A DNA stretch of 64,000 bases, taken from contig NC_065875.1 of assembly GCF_933775445.1 (NCBI RefSeq), positions 17,111,555 to 17,175,554 of the forward strand, read 5' to 3'. Positions 47,963 through 59,195 of the stretch are shown one piece after another; position 1 is the stretch's first letter; every line of letters starts with the position of its first letter. The DNA is from Argentina anserina (lineage: Eukaryota; Streptophyta; Magnoliopsida; Rosales; Rosaceae). The position numbers and the translations under genes were made by a program. Below the pieces are notes generated by a model that made no database searches, had not been told where the DNA came from, and worked only from the letters and a program-made list of their open reading frames with translations.

Positions 47963-48740
47963 TCATCCTAGGATTTCTTGAAAATCATTAAAACATACTG
48001 ATAATACAACGCACGGCCAATAGCCGGCGAAATTTTGGGTTCTTGTAATAATGACCCAACAACCTGAATCTAAACACTCATCAGAATCCACAACAACCAC
48101 TCTACTTTGAAAGAGTAAGAACTTAATCTGATAAGCACATCCAAACACTACGATAATAACATAAAATAAAATAAATAAACACTAAACAAACTGACCCAAG
48201 AGCCCAACTCTTTGGCCCATAAGCAGAAACCCGACCCAACCCCCAAGCAACACTCAGTAGTCAGCTCCGCCCACCACCAGACATGTCGTCGACAAACATC
48301 GGCGATACCACAACATCTCACCTCGCCACTATGCCTCCATACTGTACCACCCCACCACCACTAGACACACCTCCGTCTGAAAAATAGTCGAGTTCCAATC
48401 ACATATCAAAGAAGAAACACATCAGCTTCATACCTGCAATTAAATATATCTCCCACCATAAAACCGATCCAAGGAGCCGAAGTGAAGTCCAATACCGCCG
48501 CCAGCAAGCCCCTCCTCTGTCCCCAACCACAACCATGGTCGATCGAGAGGAGATAAGGTTAGATCTAGGATGATCCGTGCACGGATTGACGCCGCCATCC
48601 ACCAACCCTTGACCACGTCTTTGCATGAAACCATGTCGCTAGCTCAGTCATCCATCCCCTCCCGGACTAGAACGCAGTGTCAGGATTGCCAGCGGCGCTT
48701 GGCCGAGAGAGGGCACAACGAAAACTTCTCTTTGTTTTAG
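47963..48740 (-). repeat. GC-rich block, possible non-LTR retroelement relic
   Basis: On the minus strand it begins GC-rich (48730 to about 48200), with short overlapping open frames, and passes to a T-rich part with TTTATTTTATTTTATGTTA near 48170 and a tail containing ATGTTTTAATGATTTTC near 47990. The layout resembles the blocks at 18944-19960 and 42180-43150. No protein family recognised. Confidence 0.3.
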
Positions 48741-49977
48741 GCGCGTTCTCTAGAACAACGAGTTTTGTGTGTTTTAACAATTGAATTCTTTCCAATATTT
48801 CTTTTCTAGTGTTTACTTACATCTCCTGATTTTCTGCCCGACCATGATTACGTCTACTTGTTGTCGTAGTTCTTATATAGTCAAAAGCGAAACACTATGT
48901 AATATATCATGTGTTGAATATCGATTTTAAAGAATGCAATTATTATTATTTTGAATATTTTAGGGTTTCATTTAGGGTTCTTCAAGAGTTTTCAAATAAG
49001 AGTAATTTAAATTCTCACTATGCATTCATACTTATATCGTCATCATGTTATAGGTAAATTAAAGCTTGCTTCGGCGGTATTGATTAAATTTGTGAGAAGT
49101 TGATTGACAATCAAGACATGAAACTAGCTATTTGAATTGTTATTCATGTTCAGCCTCTCATTGGGGATACTTGTACAAATATATTTGCATGCATCATATT
49201 GTGTTTCCTTTTCATTATATTGCTGAAATCAATACTGTCATAGCGTCAGTATAAAATTGCTGAAATTGTAATTCAGTTTAAGGAGTCCCCCAGTTTGCTT
49301 GTCTAATAACCTATAAAATTTACTTGAAATTATTTGTGCGTAGTTCAGTTCAAGGAATCCTCTCTATAATTGGACAATCATACTTTCTTGAAAGTAAAAT
49401 TTCTTTTCATCTATACTCTTATAATCATGATCAACTTTGTCAACTAAAGTTGTGAAAATCACATAACCTTAGACCATATATTAGTTTAGAACAACTTCTA
49501 ATATATAAGGGATAATATAGTAAATTAGAGAATAATAAAATAAAAATCAGAAAAAGAAAAATTTCCTCGAATTCCCTTTGTAACTTCTCAACGCCCACTC
49601 TTTTCTCCATATCCACCCACTTTTTCTCTAATAAGTAATTTTTATAAATGAATTGCGCACACAGTAGTGTGTGCTTTGTTGCTAGAATTATTTCCAGAAA
49701 GCAAGTACTGAGAAAAAACCACTGAAGCAATTGAATAACTTGAATGTATTTGTAATAATCATTAGAAGAAAACCAGTCAAATAGCCTCACAATTGAGACT
49801 GCTCCCTTGAGACTATGTATAACGTTAAATGAGTTTTCAGATATTGTATTAGTTTCTAAGGGTATTGTAATATTTTGGTTAAATTTCAATGAGTGAAGAA
49901 AAATTGGTTAGAAATCAATTCATTGACCCAATTATGGTTATTTTCCACAATTCCTCAAAATAAATGTCAGATGCCTA
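48741..49977. other. intergenic, no gene seen
   Basis: AT-rich. The 149-codon frame 49440-49889 (-) is low-complexity and hydrophobic, with no motif or intron structure. Confidence 0.45.
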
Positions 49978-50319
49978 GTTTTCTATGAGAAATTTTATGT
50001 GCTATAGTAGTACCACATGGTAATATCCAGTGGTTTACCATTTCAATAACAATTTGACACGCAAGATTTAATCAGAAAAATTATATTTTAACTATTTTGT
50101 TAAAGACTATTTTAGGTTTCTTTCTAAAACCCTAAACCCTAAACCCTAAATCATCAATACACGTGAAAGTTATTTCACAAATAATAAAAATATGTTTGAT
50201 TATAATTTTGGTGTAATAAAAATATGTATAATTTTGGTGTAATATATTTTAGGTAATGAGTACCACTAGACATTGTTACGTGGTACTACGGTAACATATA
50301 AAAATTTCTTGTTTTCTAT
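49978..50319. mobile_element. MITE, copy 2 of the telomere-like-core family, with 9-bp target duplication
   Basis: The element is 49987-50310 (324 bp). Perfect 9-bp flanks GTTTTCTAT lie at 49978-49986 and 50311-50319. TIRs of about 30 bp: GAGAAATTTTATGTGCTATA on the left, AAGAAATTTTTATATGTTAC on the minus strand from the right. The inside has three exact CCCTAAA units (about 50129-50149), the plant telomere repeat. It is homologous to 20263-20617. The 9-bp duplication points to a Mutator-related origin. Confidence 0.85.
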
Positions 50320-52072
50320 GAATTAGTCTTCTTTGAATCAATTTATGAAGTGAAGTATGATCCCATGAACGCCATATAATTCGTAAATTTGATATATACG
50401 GCATTGTAAACTGATGGATCAATAATATTGACCTCATGTTACTTAAATTAAAGAAGTTTAAACTCAGTTTCAAGTTTCAAATCAGTCTCCACTTTGACCC
50501 TAAAAATAAATGTGTTCAAGAAAGCGCTAGCAAACCATAGGAGTAACCTATTCAGAACTTTAAAGAGACGTCCAAGGCTACAACCCATAATACAGCTACG
50601 CTAAGTCGCTAATATAGATGACCACAATTCACCTTGCACAGTTGCACCGCCGTCGTAACTTGCTGTTCGTATTTCTATGGTCATCTATATAGTTTAACTG
50701 CTAGTCTGCTATCATGGGATGCCATATCTCCCGAAAAGGTCACCAAAGTATTTGTCCCCTTTGCCCGGAGAGGTCTATAAATTAAGATCACCAAATACCG
50801 CTCACTTTTTTGACTCCCTTAGAAACTGTTGTGGATTAAATCCGCAAACGCAGATTTTTCTAATGCAATCAAGCATCGCAAGAAGAAGCAACTAAATACC
50901 CTTTCATGTTCTATAGTTGAAGTTGGAGCTCCCACTCTCCTACCTCATTTGCTTAGCCTCACGGCAAGTGGAATATCATAATCTTTGATTTTCCTAATTT
51001 CTCAAAACATTTCCAAATGTGAGACCAGAAAGAGCCGAAGTGCTTAACATAGGTTCTCTCCTAGTAATTGACTACCAACTCACTAAGAGGAAAACAAAAG
51101 TCATCCGGTAAAGGAATTCATGAGGCCAAACTCAACCTCCGGAGGTCACTAGATATAGCCGTGCTGCTTCATGCGTGACAGTCCCCCAGATAAACACATG
51201 ACGGAATCACATCAATTAAGGAACAGAGACTTTACACAGCAAGGTTTCTTTCCAATTTTTCCCAGTGCTATCTGCCCAAATGGGATTGAAGCACCAAAAC
51301 CTGAGGCTACCGGGTTCAGTTAAGACAGGTCTTGCAAGGCAGACTTGTCCCCCCAAAAAATATAAACAACAAACAAGCAAAATGGCAGGATGTTGGTGAA
51401 AAAATATTCAAAAAGACTTTTAACTTTGATAAAAATATTTCACAAGGTAATTACCAAAATACAGCTAAACCTTTCCCCTTGCAATACACCGGAAACTGAG
51501 TTTAACAAATCTATATTCACTCAATGAGGCAAAACAAATCACGACTCTGGAAAAAAAAAAACACAGTACAGACTATGACACATGATGAAAAGATTGAACT
51601 CGATGCTGCATTTGAGAAACCACCCTTCACTAGCATATTCGTTAAGGGACCATGTATATGCAACAATGAGCCACTACCGACACTTCCATAGTATTTCACG
51701 TTGGGATGCAGTGATAATCACCCCTGCCCACCAAACGTCATGCCATAATCAAACCGACCCCCATCCCTTCTTATTTGGTCATAGACTCGTATTAGAGTAA
51801 ACAGACCGACCCACCTTGGCGCCTCTGACCACAATGGACACCAGACCAACTGAAACCAGACACAAGAGATGCCCCGACCACCCCAACTCGACCTGGACTT
51901 GACCCAACTTAACCCATATCAGGAAACTTCTGCTCCCCCATCAAATTGAAAGTTCCTGCACCTATGAAAATAAAAAAAGTAAATAATACAAAACAAATTA
52001 TTTTGCCAAACCAAGCAATATTCACATAAGCACTTAAGGAGACAGCACTTCTTTCAGATAGGTTGCTTACCT
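50320..52072. other. spacer and 3' region of importin alpha gene
   Basis: AT-rich with moderate GC near 51700-51950. Includes the 3' untranslated region of the importin gene. No gene seen. Confidence 0.45.
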
Positions 52073-55011
52073 TCAGCTAAAATTGAATCCACCAGCTGGA
52101 ACTTGAGGCCCATTCCCACCAAAGTTGTAGCCTGGCTGAGTACTATCCCCAGCTGGTAATGTCTCATCTTCATCCTCCAACCAATATGTCTCGAGAATTT
52201 TAACAGCCTTCTCATAGATCTCGTTGTTGTCGTGAGTCTGCAGATTTTCAATCTTTTCCAGACCATCAGCCTCATCAATCAACTGTGCGTACACGTTGGT
52301 GCCACTGTTGCCCAAACTCTTTTCAGCTTCACCCACCTTCAAAATGTTCTCCAACCCTTCTAAGCAAACAGTCACTATTCTTGGATCAGGGCATACAAGG
52401 AGATCACTCAATGGTTTTATACAGCCTTCATTCACCAAGACCCTGACATCACAACAATGAGTAGAATTAATAAGCTGCTGCTGCTACTACTAAAAGGATC
52501 AACAGAACTACAAAAACAAAAAGAATGTGTGAATCACTCACTTAATTTGGTCATGAGTGCCACCAGAAGTAGCATTTGAGATTGCCCACGCAGCCTCTTT
52601 CTTGATCTCAAACTCAGCAGTTTGGAGCAAATTCACAAGAGGACCAATCAAACCAGCTTCAATCACGTACTGCAAAATGTTAAAAAGTAATGAGCAATAG
52701 CCACACAAGATAAATGCTAATTATAAGAAACGATCTCAAACACACTCAACAAGTTCAAAAGAGTAGCCAGCTATTAGCATTCAGAACATAAAACAAGAAT
52801 CTAGTCAATTAGATATGTGCACATAGCCACAAAAAGTAAAAACACTTGGCTCAGACATGAAACCTAGACAAATCAAAAGCTAAAATCATAAGCCCAATAC
52901 TAAAAAGGGAAATTTCCTAATTACAATCAATACCTGTATCTGTTCCCTGTTTCCAGCTGTAATGTTTGAGATAGTCCAGCAAGCTTCTTTCTTAATGCTC
53001 TTTTTATGATTATGTGTCAAGAGGCTCAGAAGGCAGGGAAGTGCCCCATTGGTGATTATACACTGAAAAAAGGAATGGCCCATCAATACCATATAACAAC
53101 ATAGTAGAAGCTTGATAGCACATATAATCATCATGTTGCAACCAGCAAAAGATGTGATTTTTATTTCAATTATCATCGTTTATAATCTTTATATAGACTA
53201 AACTTTTAGTTCAGAAGCACTTGTGAACCACATAAAGTTTCCATATTACTGAGATCTTAACTATTTATTTACAAAATAAACACGACAAATTCTATCCCCA
53301 CTTGACTAAATAAGAAATAGATAAAACAAGATCAAGATCATGATACCTGAGTCTGAAGATCATCTCCAGTCACAATATTACCAACAGTGCGAAGTGCAGG
53401 AATTAAAACCGCAGGTGATGGATGTCTACAGCAACAACCAGAAGATAAAAAAATTAGACAGTCAAAATAATACAACAGAAATTTATTGAACATAGAGCAA
53501 TAACATTAAAAACTCACAATAGAAGCTGCACGAGTCGCGGGCAGACACCTGCTTCAATCACAGCTTGAATTTTGTCATTTGTACCATCGGAGAGATATGA
53601 GAGTGCCCAGCAGGCATCTGTCAGGACTTCTTCATCATTAGAATGAACTAACCGCTCAAGAGCTGGAAGAGCAGGCTTCACCTGAAAATCAATGTACAAA
53701 GTTAGTAAAAGACACATACAATAATTAATCAAGTTTCCTTCGACACATAAAAGTGGATATTTAAATACACAAACCTGATCAAACTGAGGCTGTGGCTTTC
53801 CTCTGCAAAAGTTCGACAGTGTCCAGGTGGCATTCCTTAGCATTGAAAGCTTTGCATGCTCATTCAACTGAGCCAGCAACGGCATCAGGGCTCCACTGCT
53901 GAGAACTAGATCACGACATCTAGGAGAATCACCAGCCACGTTTCCCAATGCCCAAACAGCCTACAATTTCAGAATAATATTTCAGAATCACTACAACAAA
54001 TACAATATCTTTGGCATCTCCTAAGAAAAAACAGACTACCAACAACTTCAACATGAAAAATATTAAGACATTTACCTGCTCCCTAACATCATCACTCGGA
54101 GAAGCAAGAAGCCTCACGAATATTGGTACTGCCCCGTGATCAATCACCACCTTGGTGTTGTCCGACGTTCCTGACGCAATGTTTGTCAAAGCCCAAGCAG
54201 CCTCAAACTGTACATTACAAAAACCAACAAACAACCACCACGAATCCTAAGCACAAACAAGCCAAAACAATAACAACACAGCACACAGATCGAATCCAAA
54301 CCTGAAGCTGTGGATAATCCTCCCTGCTAAGGAACTCAACGAATCGCGGAACAACGCCAGCTTCAATCACTTCCTCAATCGGAGGGCTCCGTTCTACAAA
54401 TATCAAATCATGACAAAGTTCAATAAGCAATACGATTAAACAAATTAAACAAACAACAACAATTGAATCAAGCCAAAAATCGCATGATTAATCTTCGAAA
54501 AACCCTAAGAAACTCAAGAATCCCTAATCATGTAACCTACCAATAGAAAGTAGCTTCCGAAACTGCGTAGTAGCTTCCAGCTGCAGAGCGCTCTCGTTGG
54601 ACCAAACTCCGGCCACCATCGCCGGTAGAGTCTCCAACTGCAACCAAATCCAAAACCAGTACAAGATTCAATTACTTTACTCACAAAACAATAACCAAAT
54701 AAACCGGAACCCTAACCCTAGCTGAATCAAAACCCTATCAATCTCGAAAATCGGATCCAAGAAGATCGGCGATGAAATTCTGAAAGCGAGATCGGTTTTA
54801 CCTTCTTCTCGAGATTCTGCGGCTGAACGGAGGCCGGGAATTGCTGCGCCTGAAGACCTTCGCGGCGCTTCTTTAACAAGCTCTCCTCCCTCTTGCTCTT
54901 ACGGATCTCGACCATGTTGTCCTCCCTCCGGCGACGGCCCTCCTCGGCGTCTACCGCCACCTTGTACCTGTTCCGGCGGACCTCGGTCCTGGCGTTCGGC
55001 CTGAGCGACAT
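52073..55011 (-). CDS. IMPA2: importin subunit alpha
   Basis: Nuclear import adaptor: it binds classical NLS cargo through armadillo repeats and importin beta through its N-terminus. Ten exons: 55011-54802, 54637-54541, 54393-54302, 54207-54076, 53960-53775, 53681-53518, 53425-53347, 53062-52934, 52669-52542 and 52442-52073. Phases all agree and give 528 residues, the normal length. The importin-beta-binding domain is basic ([20 protein letters not shown], then [15 protein letters not shown]). Armadillo repeats carry the NLS-binding W-x3-N pairs: [55 protein letters not shown] and [11 protein letters not shown]. The C-terminus ends PAGGFNFS, like plant IMPA proteins. Naming as IMPA2 follows gene order next to the GATA17L-like gene; IMPA1 is nearly as similar. 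Confidence 0.96.
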
Positions 55012-55031
55012 GTCGTATTCTCTTTTTCGGA

Positions 55032-55058
55032 AAACCCTAACTGAATCGAAACCCTAGA
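55032..55058 (-). promoter_or_regulatory. telo-box motifs in the importin alpha leader
   Basis: Two plus-strand copies of AAACCCTA (AAACCCTAA at 55032-55040 and AAACCCTAGA at 55049-55058) lie 21-47 bp before the start codon. Telo-boxes near the transcription start are common in plant housekeeping genes. Confidence 0.5.
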
Positions 55059-55069
55059 GATTTAAGAGA

Positions 55070-56289
55070 GCGTGGAGTAGTTGGAATGGAGAGAGAGACT
55101 GAGAGGAGACGGTTTTGGATCTTTTCTTCTCCGTTTTCTGGGGGAGCTTTAATAATACTGCTGGGTTACCTTTGGTCGGTTCTTTTATTTTCAAAGAGAA
55201 AATAATAATACGCCCAATAATTCCGTGTTTTTTTTTCTTGTTGGAAAAGAGAAATAAACTGTTTTAGGATTTTACAAAAAGAAAATAGAAAATTAATAAA
55301 TTGATTTTTTTTTAGAAAATAAGGAAGAGACACCGGCCAACTCATTATTGTCTGTCATTCCTCTAATCGCATTCATGTAATCTCAATCAATTGAAATTTT
55401 TATACAAATACAAAATTATCGATTATTTCATTCGAAAATTGTGAGATTTGATAACGTTAGTCAACGATTTTATATTCGTATCAAAATTCCAATCGATTGC
55501 TTACTGGTTCATAATTTCACATTACTTACTAGTAAGTAATTGGCATAAAACTTAATCTCATCTTACTTACTAGTACGTTGATCATTGTGGTTGTTGTTGG
55601 TAAATAATCTTATCTTCTATTAGAATGTTGATCGGATGAACGTACTAAATAGTATTTCCATGAAGTAGTTACTCTTACTTCCTTGGCGAATTGAAAAGTT
55701 TTGTTATAAGATAATCTTGAGGTATTCATTGTGAGTTAGTAGCAAATCGATCAACCCTTCCAAATTAGTTTTCTTTTAGTGTGTACAATATTAAATTTTA
55801 GGCTATAGTTGTAGTTAGATGTATTTGTCACTACATTAAACAGGTTCACTGCTTTTTTAAAGACATGATCAATTATGGGACCTCAATTCTGGCGAGATAG
55901 TAATCAGGTTTGATGACCAAATAGTACTATGATGGCGGTATTGATACAATCAGGTCAACTGAATTAAAAGCTCTTTTCCTTTTAACCAGTTAAAAAGAGA
56001 AGGGAACCAATTTAGTTTTAAATCTCCTTATTGATCATCACTGGATCAATTGTGCATGCAAGAATGCAAGATCACACTGCTTTCATATATAAAGTAATTT
56101 CAGTAATTAGAGAACAGAGAGGGTCCAATTTCAAAGGTGAAACAATTAGTTCATCTCAGTTAGCTAGTTTAATCTTTTGGCCAGAAGAGAACCTGAGCCA
56201 TTTCATTTTGTACACAATTTACGTCTGTATCACCAGACTTTCACAAGGTGGAGATGAAACTTGTGTCAAATGCTTCCTGTCATGAACTA
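55070..56289. other. upstream region of importin gene and spacer
   Basis: Promoter of the importin gene at the left, then AT-rich spacer to the 3' end of the DUF1218 gene. No gene seen. Confidence 0.45.
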
Positions 56290-57340
56290 TTAATGTTTGC
56301 TAAAAGCTGCTTGAAGCACTAGTACTGACGGCTGCTCAGTCTGGCTTTCTGTGAAAATGGGGTTTTCCCTTGAAATGGTTGTTAGATGAGGTGAGATTGG
56401 TGGAGATGCATATAGTACAGCGGCCTCGATCACCTCTCGCCTGATATTTTCCTGGTCTTGTGAAATTCTCTGTGCACGCAACGCTGTCAAGTATAATCCG
56501 GCGGCAAGAAAGACGGTAGTCAAGGAAAACACTCCTGCTGCAGAGAACACACCTTCTCTGATCACAAGGCAACTCGGTTTTGGCCTAGACCAGTTTTTTA
56601 AATGGCCTGACTCCACACTAAGGCCAATCAATAGCAAAATCTCTCCAACAGCAAAACACATCCTAAATAAGTAACACAAATAATCACGATTGATATGTTA
56701 ATATATGTTCTCTTGTTAGACAATCTGATATTTATGTGATCATGCATTCATACTATCAGTTTGTTCGACAATATAACAACGTAACATGCACGATGCAAGC
56801 GAAAAGACTAATTGAGATCATATGCATACCAAGCTGAGACGAAGAAAATGGCGGCATGCCATTTCAAAGACTTGGCAGAAGCTGAATCATGAGGCTCCCA
56901 TGTAAGCAAGACTGAAGGTGGGGAGTTGGTAATTGCATACAACATGAAACCATGCTCCACCACCATGATTATTGCCAACCCCAAAAATGCACTGGCTGCA
57001 CTCAACAAAGGTGTATTCCCACTACCACTATATACACACTCGTATTTTCCTCCCTTCCCTTCTTCATCAGTACTGCTGCTCAGCCATGAAACCTACATAG
57101 ACATCATCAGATTTTGTGACTAACAATTCGAAAAGAAAATGTTAACTGAAAGAAGACACTAGTATCAGACTGCCATAGTACCCGAGAGCGAGTAGCTTCA
57201 GCGATTAGGCATAGAATGAAGCACAAGAGGCCACAAAGAATGGTCAGGACAATGAGAAAAAGGCCTGTTTTGCTACCCAAAGCGGAGCATGGGAGGCTCG
57301 GTGAAAGATCTGCATGTGTGACTGCCTTTGTCTTGGGCAT
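56290..57340 (-). CDS. DUF1218 four-helix membrane protein
   Basis: Three exons: 57340-57182, 57092-56830 and 56662-56290, with agreeing phases, give 264 residues. Four hydrophobic helices are visible: GLFLIVLTILCGLLCFILCL, ASAFLGLAIIMVVEHGFMLY, WHAAIFFVSAW continuing across the intron into CFAVGEILLLIGL, and GVFSAAGVFSLTTVFLAAGL. The DUF1218 signature includes EATRSR-V-SW after helix 1, a Cys in ECVYSG, and the W-x-CFAVGE phrase. The C-terminus is hydrophilic and faces the cytosol by prediction. The family includes DEAL/DESIGUAL (leaf symmetry) and MODIFYING WALL LIGNIN proteins; I cannot say which subgroup this is. Confidence 0.9.
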
Positions 57341-59195
57341 TTTGGAGTCTAAAATTGATAGAATTCATGCAGAACAACTCAAGAAGAAGAAGGAGAAGAA
57401 ATAAGGGAATATGGGGCTGAAGTTTTTGACTGGAAAAAGGGAGAGGGAATTGTAGAATAGCTTGGAGCAAAGGTTACTTAAAAGGATAAAGATTCGAGGG
57501 TTCTTAAAAAACTTCATTACAAAGTTATGGTCCTCATTTGTTCACATCTGAACTCTTTCCATTTGTTCAAAACCATTATATTAAGCACATACATCTCACC
57601 AGCTACAATTTGTAACTAAAATTAGAGGAAATTTTGATGCCTGTAGAACAACTTCAAAGGTGAAAGCCACAGTTGCATATAACAGACACGTAGGATTAGC
57701 ACATAATCAACTCCTGGAGAATTTTGAGCCTGAAAGAGAGACACCTACGCATTTTTTTCGCTTTTCGATAACTCGGAAGTGCTTATTGGGATGAAATGAG
57801 GTTAAGAAGGTGCCATGCTAGCTTTGTAATAAAGAAAAATGAAATTTATAATTTTTTATTGAAAACGAAAGGCCATTTAGCTTTTGTTTTGTCCTTTCAT
57901 TGTGTTTATGGATGTCATGGAGGACAACCTTATCATAAAATACAAAATGGTTGATTGTTAATATTCCTCAATTTAAACAAAGAAAGGCATCAAAAGTCCA
58001 AAGCAAGCTCATTAGCGAAAAGTCGAAACATTACTGAAGAACAAAATCAAAACAGAGATGGAATATATATTGGATGCTGTCACTAAGATCATTTCTCTTT
58101 CTGCTTTTGTTCGTTAAGATGCATTAAGTTTTAATTAGTTAGTTCTTTCGCACATGCTTTTGGTCTTTCTTTTATCGGCTGGCCTTGGTAAAAAGGTAAT
58201 AAAAGGGTAAATTACAAATCTTCCAAAAAAAAAGAAGCTATGCTTCTTCAAGAAAGTTTGCTTTCTTACGTGCACCACATTACTGCAGAAATTCTTATAT
58301 GTACATACCACTAAATCAGTAGAAGAAAAAAGTGATCGAAAATGTACGTGACTGCATTGTGCATCTTTCTTTTCTTGACATGGGAGAAAGAAAATGGAAT
58401 GTGAGTAGAGGAGGACATTCCTTATGCCATCTGCGAAGTTGAGCATATTCGACTATTGGTTACACACAGCCTGTAGGTTTCAATAAAACCATTATATAAA
58501 CTTGATCACTTGGTAAGTTGCTATTGATCTTTAAGTCGCATTCTCGAGTAGCCCTTCTGCTGCTTTATATATGTAAGCAGATTCATTTTCATCGCAAGAG
58601 AAACTGTCTTCTGCTAAGGCCATAGCCAAGGGGTTTGAAGCCTGCAGCAGCAACACTGAAATTATATCCAAGACGACTTCTGAATACACATGAATAGCCT
58701 CGTTCCAATCTGGCAAAAGCACTGGCACAGATTAGCAGTTTTCGGTTCGTGCCATGATCCAATCAGGTAAAGGGGGAAGAAGAAACTTGCTAAAACAGGA
58801 ATCAAATTCTCGCCGAGCAGACTGAGCAAAGTTTATTTGAGTAAAGATCCAATTAAGTGACAGGGTCTGCAGAAGTATAGGGAAAGTAAGCATCAAAGTT
58901 TAAGGACTATGCTACAACACTGTACAAACTCAACCTGTTTACAATGCCGCCATGACTGCAGAAATTAACGCACATTATAATTCCCAAATTTCAGTTACAT
59001 TAGGAATGAAGGGGTTGTGAGTTCACAAGGAGAAATATCACACCCCATGGTAATGAACAACAATTATAAACAAAAAATGAACGTTGCAGAAAAGCTGTGT
59101 TTTTTTTTGTTGCTATATCAAGTTATCAACTAGTCTAGTTCCAATCTTTTACTCTACAGTTTTCTAATACATCTCAATTCATATGTCACCTCCCA
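57341..59195. other. spacer between DUF1218 and FRS genes
   Basis: AT-rich. It includes the promoter of the DUF1218 gene and the 3' region of the FRS gene. An unrecognised open frame at 58531-58728 is entered separately. Confidence 0.4.
58531..58728 (-). other. unrecognised 65-codon open frame
   Basis: The composition is protein-like, with a hydrophobic stretch (VVLDIISVLLLQASNPLAMA) followed by an acidic part (EDSFSCDENESAYIYKAAEG). No neighbouring exons or known motif. It could be a last exon of a decayed gene, a small protein or part of the FRS 3' untranslated region. I do not recognise it. Confidence 0.2.

Noticed and set aside
49440..49889. 149-codon open frame on the minus strand
   Set aside because: Low-complexity, hydrophobic, AT-rich composition; no motif, intron or promoter support. 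Most likely chance.
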